DNA from: Chara braunii
Taxonomy: Eukaryota > Streptophyta > Charophyceae > Charales > Characeae
Reading direction: 5' to 3'
Length of the DNA: 22,124 bases
NCBI GenBank assembly: GCA_003427395.1
Contig: BFEA01000037.1
Location: forward strand, 4,835,712 to 4,857,835
Below, piece by piece: positions 17,093 to 22,124 of this stretch; within the stretch, counting starts at the first letter, position 1, and each line of letters begins with the position of its first letter. A program made the position numbers and the translations under genes. Under the pieces are notes generated by a model, which was given only the letters and a program-made list of their open reading frames with translations, made no database searches and was not told where the DNA came from.

Positions 17093-17540
17093 TGCAAATT
17101 GTCCTAATCTATTCAGCATCAAGGAGTAGAGTCGAAACATCCAAACCAAATGCACAAAGGTTACGAGTCGATGAAATGTCTAAGTCGAGGCTCGGCATAA
17201 GTTCAGCAATGCGAGTTGAGTGAATAGCTCTTGGTTGGTCATCTTACTGACCTGCAGACAAGAGTCAATCACATTACACAATCCTTTAGAGACAACCATT
17301 CATTCAATTTCACACACATCACACTTACGCTTTTCCAATCCTGTTAACCAGACATTCCCCTTTTNGACTTAGTCATTCAAGGACCTCTTTTGACCAAACA
17401 CAGACCCTTTAGATAAATGACCCGAAACAGAAATGCCATTTAGTACAAAGGTTGATGCAAAGTGTCTGTATAGAGGGTGAGTGAGGGTTGAGTTGGATAA
17501 CCAACCTGTTACCATAAGGCAACAACATGTAGTCTTGTAT
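17093..17540. other. Non-coding stretch with weaker hairpins
   Basis: No gene recognised; the 60-aa minus frame at 17369-17551 has no family features. GGTCA/TGACC (near 17237-17252) and GTTGG/CCAAC (near 17492-17505) are small perfect hairpins that lead into the denser cluster to the right. One N lies at 17365. Confidence 0.4.
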
Positions 17541-17944
17541 AGACTCATCATGAGTCTCCTTGATTAAGATGACCTGCAATCACACACAGGTCACAGGGTC
17601 TCAATACCTCCCTCACTGTCGCTTTACACGAAGTTCAGCGATGTGAACTTCAATTTTATCGCTGGACTAAGGTATAGTCCGATCAAATGTAAGATGAAGT
17701 AAGAAGGCTCCGACAGAAGTCTTCACCTCATACTTACTCAAGCAGTAGGACAACTCAGACATGAGTATCCTACCACTTATTTTAGTCTAACTGGTTTAGA
17801 CTTAGACAGACCATGGGATGACCCGCGCAGGTTACCCCACTTCTAGTCTGTCAACCTAACTATCTGAGATATGTACACATGTAGAGACGAGTAATAGGAT
17901 GTTCCTCACCTGGAGCCTTATCTTGTCACTCGTCCTACATCCAT
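17541..17944. repeat. Cluster of eight perfect short inverted repeats
   Basis: In order: AGACTCA/TGAGTCT (17541-17557, loop 3); GACCTG/CAGGTC (17571-17592); GAAGTTCA/TGAACTTC (17630-17651, loop 6); GGACTA/TAGTCC (17664-17680, loop 5); GTAGGA-ACTCA/TGAGT-TCCTAC (17745-17773, two-step stem, loop 4); AGTCTAA/TTAGACT (17784-17802, loop 5); GACAGAC/GTCTGTC (17805-17852); GACGAGT/ACTCGTC (17886-17944). The arm sequences differ from one another, so this is not a simple tandem repeat. No coding frame spans it. Confidence 0.65.
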
Positions 17945-18092
17945 ACATCAATCTATCTGCACTCACTCCTGCTCTAGGCCAGCGTGCGCGAACCTAGGCA
18001 GTGGCTCTAGCTAGGTAATGGACTCACATGCACATGTCTGATTGTGTCACCAATCAGACCAGAACAAACAGTGTAGGTAATGAAGTAAACAC

Positions 18093-18124
18093 AAATAATA
18101 ATAAATAATAATAATAACATAATA

Positions 18125-18167
<43 letters not shown>

Positions 18168-18170
18168 TAA
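18093..18170. repeat. (AAT)n microsatellite
   Basis: AAT polarity on the plus strand, opposite to the ATT arrays of the left half. Confidence 0.95.
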
Positions 18171-18189
18171 TGCAAGTAATATGAGTAAG

Positions 18190-18385
18190 TGCGGTACACA
18201 GAGGACTAAGTTGCAATTAATCATGCAGAAGTCCAAATAGTCATGTAACTAGCAGAGGACGGAAATGTACCAAGGTTTCATCCTCAAGTCATAATAATGC
18301 AGTATACAATGAACCTGTGAGTCGATATTCAAACCCTCAGGTCACATTAATGCAGTATCCAATGTCACTTTTCTCTGTCAGGCGC
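18190..18385 (+). repeat. Right-side dispersed module, copy 1
   Basis: Aligns with 20129-20305 and 20730-20910 through GTACACAGAGGACTAAGTTGC, AAGTC(C)AA.TAGTC, GCAGTATCCAATGT and TTTCTCTGTC. It precedes an exon-like segment with a splice donor. Confidence 0.55.
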
Positions 18386-18501
18386 CCAACCTACACTGCA
18401 TGCCTATTTTACTGTCGCGCATCCATGCAACATGCTTACTTATTTTTTGGAGACCGATGTACATGACGTCAATACTAATGCCGACCTCACACAAACACGA
18501 G

Positions 18502-18649
18502 GTACGTACTTTGTCTCCCCTCACTGCCCTTGTCTGTTCATTTGTCGATGTCTGTTTGTCTGTTTGTTGCTGCCTGTCGGTCTGTTAGTCTGTTTGTTTG
18601 TATGGTTATTGGTCTGTCGGTCTGTGCCCTTTTATCTGTTTGTATGCAG
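18502..18649 (+). other. Putative intron (148 nt)
   Basis: CGAG|GTACGTACTT at 18502 is a plausible donor. The stretch is pyrimidine/CTGT-rich and ends TATGCAG|GTACCCA at 18649, a good acceptor. The flanking exon-like sequence contains GACGTCAATA, similar to GACGTCAACA at 21480 and 21921. Prediction only. Confidence 0.35.
18535..18645. repeat. Degenerate CTGT/TGTT tract
   Basis: Loose CTGTTTGT-type repeats, the complement of the ACAG tracts on the left side. Confidence 0.7.
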
Positions 18650-18899
18650 GTACCCAGATAGTATTAGAACCAAACGGAAGTCACACTGTACACAGTCCAG
18701 GCCCTTAGCAGAGAGTCAAACTGTATGACTGTGGGTAGGGGACCCGGGACCAGTCATCCTTGTCTGTTGCATAAGGCTGGGCCTCCGGGTGATCAACATT
18801 CAGTCTTGCTATGTTGCCTTAACGTTGGCTTGACGCTGGCTGTGCGCTGGTACTGCGGACGACGCGGGACTGTGGCGCGGGACTGTGGCAGCATGCTGG

Positions 18900-19915
18900 C
18901 GCTGTATATTCTGTGCGCCAGGCATTGATGATGTGGCGCATCCAATTGATCCACATTGCTGATGTGGCGCATGCCATCAGTCTATAGTGCTGAAGCGGCG
19001 CAGCCACTTGCCTACATTGCTGATGTGGCCCCTGCCACCCGTCTCTACTGCTGACGTGCTATTGCCACTAGTTTTAGTTGCTGTGGCGCTGACCACTAGT
19101 CTGCAAAGCAAATGTGGCGTTGCCACTGGTCTGCATTGCTGTTGTAGTGCAGGTCACCTGTTGCCACTGCTGCGGTGATGCTGCCGCCTGTCTCTTCTGT
19201 TGTCGTGACATTGGCCATGTTATCTACCTACGGTTGTGGCGCATGCCACCTGTCTCTACCGCTGATGTGGCATTGCCACTAGTTTCAGCTGGCGCACACC
19301 ATATGTCCGCCGTGCTGATGTGGTGCATCTCACTGATCTACATTCCTGTTGTAGTGCAGGTCACCTGTTGCCACTGTTGCGGTGATGCTGCCGCCTGTCT
19401 CTTCCGTTATCGTGACATTGGCCATGCTGTCTACCTACGACTGTGGCGCATGCCAATTGTCTCTACTGCTGATGTGGCATTGCCACTAGTTGCACCTGTT
19501 GTGGCGCACGTCATATGTCTGTCGTGCTGCTATGGTGCATCCCACTGATCTACATTGTTGATGTCGCGCACACCACCTGTCTACACTGTTGTAATGGCGC
19601 AGGCCACGCTGCCTACATGTTGATGCGGTGCAGGCCACTCGTTCATACTGCTGATGGGGCTTGCCACTTGTCTACACAGCTGCTGTGGCACTGCCGCCTG
19701 TCTGCTGCTGACGTGGCATTGGCCATGTTGTCTACATGATGATGTGGCGCATGACAGTTGCCTACATTGTTGAGGTGGCATTGCCACGCTGTCTGCAGTG
19801 CTGAGTTGGCACCCCTCTTGTCTACACTGTTGTGGCACTGCCGCTTGTCTGCTGCTGACGCGACATTGGCCATGATGTGTACGGCGCTGTTGTGGCTCAT
19901 GCCACTGATCTACAC
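18900..19915. repeat. Satellite of GTGGC...GCCAC units with a 207-bp higher-order repeat
   Basis: About 1 kb of degenerate ~30-40-bp units resembling GCTGATGTGGCGCATGCCAC followed by (C/T)TGTCTACA. Many keep a self-complementary core (GTGGCGCATGCCAC, GTGGCATTGCCAC). A longer block starting CTGTTGTAGTGCAGGTCACC recurs at 19139 and 19346 (207 bp apart) with few differences over about 145 bp. The many short frames on both strands are repeat translations and are not called as genes. Confidence 0.85.
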
Positions 19916-20068
19916 TGCCTTCTTCGTCTATTTATTACGAGACATTGTATCAGATATCACTTCCCCGGTTACGGAAGATACTACACAGATCTGAGTCTAC
20001 CTGTAGTACAACACCTAACGAGTAGCTTTCTGTCTGGGTTTTTCACAACAATCATCAAAAACAACAAC

Positions 20069-20069
<1 letters not shown>

Positions 20070-20109
<40 letters not shown>
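20070..20109. repeat. (AAT)n microsatellite
   Basis: Preceded by a short ACA run; AAT polarity. Confidence 0.95.
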
Positions 20110-20128
20110 GATCACCATCAATGAGTGT

Positions 20129-20305
20129 GAACGGTATACAAAACCCAAGTTGCGAAATCACACAGATGTCGAAGTAGTCGTTTCCAAGCGGAGAATACAA
20201 ATGCACCGAGAAACNATCCATATAGAGCAATACAATGAAGTAATNAGTTAATGTCCANGCCCGTAGGCCNCACCAANATNGTATCCAAAGTTGCTCTTTC
20301 TCTGT
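20129..20305 (+). repeat. Right-side dispersed module, copy 2
   Basis: Direct repeat of 20730-20910; the AAGTTGCGAAATCA block starts at 20147 and 20748 (601 bp apart). Five Ns lie within this copy (20215-20280), suggesting collapsed near-identical copies. Confidence 0.7.
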
Positions 20306-20545
20306 TTCTCTTGCTCTCTCTCTTGTTTGTTTATCTGTCTCTTTCTGTGTGTATGTTTGTCTATCTGTTCCTTTCTGTGTGTGTATATGTTTGTCTGTTT
20401 CTTTCTGTGTATGTACCTGNCTGTGCTTTTGTCTGTCTGTCTCCCCCTCTCTTTTCTTTACTTCCTCTCCCTTCGGTTTCTCCTTCTTCTCCCTCTTCTC
20501 TTTCTTCCACTTCTCCTTCTCCCTTTCTCTACATGTTTCCCCCAT
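20285..20545. repeat. Pyrimidine-rich tract with CTGT repeats
   Basis: Long C/T-dominated stretch (TCTGTCTCTTTCTGTGTG-type repeats, then CTTCTCC words). It stands directly before exon-like copy C, just as pyrimidine tracts precede copies A and B on the minus strand. Confidence 0.75.
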
Positions 20546-20552
20546 TTTTCTT

Positions 20553-20661
20553 TGAGATGATGAAGTTCAATGAACTTTTCACAGCACCCCGACANCAAAA
20601 CCCCTAGACTACCGCGGTCCAGACACCTCACTGGATCATTCAATCGGTAGGAACAACAGGT
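20553..20661 (+). repeat. Dispersed exon-like module, copy C (partial, opposite orientation)
   Basis: Reads GATGATGAAGTTCAATGAAC, then CACAGCACC, CAGACACCTCACTGG and CATTCAATCGGTAGG, matching the sense strand of copies A and B. Only the first ~105 bp are recognisable. The best frame has a TAG and a shift, so it is not coding. Confidence 0.65.
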
Positions 20662-20692
20662 GGTGTGTACAAAAGGCAGAGAAGTTAGCTAT

Positions 20693-20709
20693 ATGAGCCG
20701 ATGGCTCAT
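20693..20709. repeat. Perfect 7-bp hairpin
   Basis: ATGAGCC (20693-20699) and GGCTCAT (20703-20709) around a 3-nt loop, between copy C and module copy 3. Confidence 0.6.
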
Positions 20710-20729
20710 CCGCAAGGAATACAAGTGGG

Positions 20730-20910
20730 AATGATATACAGAGAGCCAAGTTGCGAAATCATACAGATTTCCAAGTAGTCATGTACAAGCAGAGTGCGTG
20801 AATACACCGACAGTGCACTTAAATAAGAGCAGTACAATGACGTTATGAATCAATGCTCAAGCCCTTTGGCCATACCAATCACAGTATCCAATGTTGCTCT
20901 TTCTCAGTCC
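20730..20910 (+). repeat. Right-side dispersed module, copy 3
   Basis: Shares ordered blocks with 18190-18385 and 20129-20305. It ends in CTCTTTCTCAGTCC, which resembles a polypyrimidine 3' splice region, followed by CGACGCCCAACGCC. A GTACGT donor-like motif (CAG|GTACGT) lies downstream at 21043. Confidence 0.6.
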
Positions 20911-21129
20911 GACGCCCAACGCCTAGCCTGCTCTACCTGACTATCCTACTTACAGCTGGTTCACGCAACAGGCTCACTTGGACTCTCGAAGGCCAACGTA
21001 CGTGACTGTCAAAACCATAATCGACGTTTCTTCATGTACCAGGTACGTATCTCATCACCCTCAATCAAACTTCGATGACCCCATTCTCGCCTCCTTCCCT
21101 GAAGCCACCAGATCGCCCGTCTTCTCCCA

Positions 21130-21177
21130 AATATATATATATATATATATATATATACTATGATTAAAAACATCATA

Positions 21178-21210
<33 letters not shown>

Positions 21211-21212
21211 TA
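21130..21212. repeat. (AT)n and (AAT)n microsatellites
   Basis: AT units at 21130-21158, mixed sequence, then AAT units to 21212. Confidence 0.9.
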
Positions 21213-21242
21213 ATCATAAATGGACGATAGCGAACTTTCTGA

Positions 21243-21578
21243 AACCAGGCAGCATCATACACATGAGAGCAGATGATCGTGACCCCGAACCAAAAGCAGA
21301 ATTGCATCATGAGTTTCACCAAATAAGAGCACACCAAAAGCTCATAATTGACAATGCTAGAATAGTCTCACCATCATCATCAACGAAGATCCAATGTCGC
21401 TATCCTATCCGGCGCTTGGCGCCCAGACTACAGATGGCAGATCATATCTAGCCTAGCCTACAATACAGATGATGACGTCAACATCTCCCCGAAATACGAG
21501 CAGATCTCGGCCAATGCCGTTCACCTCAAGCACAAGGTATGTCTCTCGTATCACTCACAACCTCGTTCCCCCATACAC
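21243..21578 (+). repeat. Tandem module D, first copy, with donor GTATGT
   Basis: Direct repeat of 21680-22035 (GACAATG landmark at 21350 and 21801, 451 bp apart). Shared blocks in order are GCAGCATCAT, TTGCATCA, TTTCACCAAATAAGA, GACAATG, CATCATCAACGAAGA, GACGTCAACA and TCTCGGCCAATGCCGTTC. It ends AAG|GTATGTCTCTCG (21537) and then CACACAG-like sequence. Confidence 0.75.
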
Positions 21579-21613
21579 AGATGCCACGTGTACCCAAGAC
21601 TACCGTGCACCAA

Positions 21614-21659
21614 ATAATAATAATAATAAATAATAATAATAATATATATATATATATAT
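21614..21659. repeat. (AAT)n-(AT)n compound microsatellite
   Basis: Separates the two copies of module D. Confidence 0.9.
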
Positions 21660-21679
21660 GCAAGAAAGATGAAAAATAA

Positions 21680-22035
21680 CGAACTTCAACAATCAAACAG
21701 CATCATTTACACTAGTCCAGATAGTCGTGACCTCGATTCAACAGCAAAATTGCATCACAAGTTTCACCAAATAAGAACACAACAAAAAAAACTCCTAATT
21801 GACAATGTTGGAATAGTTTCATCATCATCAACGAAGAACCAATGTTGGTATCCTACCTGGGGCTCGCGTCCATACTACAGATGGTGGATACTATCTAGTG
21901 TAGACTATAATGCTGTTGTGGACGTCAACAGCTTCCCAAGTACGAGCTGATCTCGGCCAATGCCGTTCGCCTCACGCACCATGTATGTCTCTCGTATCAC
22001 TCACAACCTCGATCCCCAACTCACAAATGCTACAG
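21680..22035 (+). repeat. Tandem module D, second copy, with donor GTATGT
   Basis: Diverged duplicate of 21243-21578 with the same block order. GTATGTCTCTCGTATCACTC follows the shared TCTCGGCCAATGCCGTTC block, with the donor motif at 21983, and the copy ends with CTACAG|GTACCCA. The latter resembles GCAG|GTACCCA at 18649. Confidence 0.75.
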
Positions 22036-22050
22036 GTACCCATCTCTCTT

Positions 22051-22055
<5 letters not shown>

Positions 22056-22109
<54 letters not shown>
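22056..22109. repeat. (CT)n microsatellite
   Basis: About 27 CT units at the window edge, in the pyrimidine polarity expected downstream of the donor-like motifs on the right side. Confidence 0.95.
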
Positions 22110-22110
<1 letters not shown>

Positions 22111-22124
22111 TCCTTTCGTAGTAT

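Noticed and set aside
18987-19900. Several plus and minus ORFs of 63-144 aa with repeated Cys/His motifs
   Set aside because: They resemble zinc-binding repeats at first sight, but they are translations of a ~30-40-bp satellite and appear on both strands.

Overview
This is eukaryotic nuclear DNA, dominated by repeats and carrying no complete, clearly functional protein gene that I can support. Plant-type telomere units (AAACCCT), very many long microsatellites, GTAAGT-type splice donors and a decayed Myb/SANT-like DNA-binding protein point to a green plant or streptophyte alga. A charophyte such as Chara is my best guess, but that is inference. A Nextera/Tn5 adapter junction and scattered single Ns show a draft short-read assembly.

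Layout. 1-2.2 kb: AT-rich start, then a hairpin-rich stretch with two tRNA-like segments. 2.2-8.6 kb: a field of degenerate modules whose sense strand is minus. They comprise exon-like repeats, five CAG|GTAAGT-type donors each followed by a pyrimidine tract, two tandem promoter-like modules with the same 43-nt TATA-to-ATG spacing, and long (ATT)n arrays. 8.6-9.25 kb: low-repeat spacer with a short interstitial telomeric repeat. 9.25-9.98 kb: a 161-bp higher-order tandem array in which each ~50-bp subunit can form a hairpin, with paired changes that keep the stem. 9.98-11.18 kb: spacer ending in (TA)n. 11.19-16.69 kb: a ~5.5-kb element with long terminal inverted repeats (144-bp core, 7 differences) carrying a Myb/SANT-like reading frame broken by four in-frame stops and an unrecognised 196-aa ORF that runs into the right terminal repeat. 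16.7-18.1 kb: spacer with a dense run of perfect small inverted repeats. 18.1-22.1 kb: modules related to those on the left but with plus sense and (AAT)n polarity, interrupted at 18.9-19.9 kb by a satellite built from GTGGC...GCCAC units.

Function. Nothing forms a pathway. The most interesting signals are the hairpin array with apparent stem covariation, the cluster of perfect hairpins at 17.5-17.9 kb, the long-TIR element with its nonsense-riddled but frame-intact gene, and the repeated promoter/first-exon/donor modules. The adapter junction at 5753-5790 and the exact 175-bp duplication around it are assembly artefacts.
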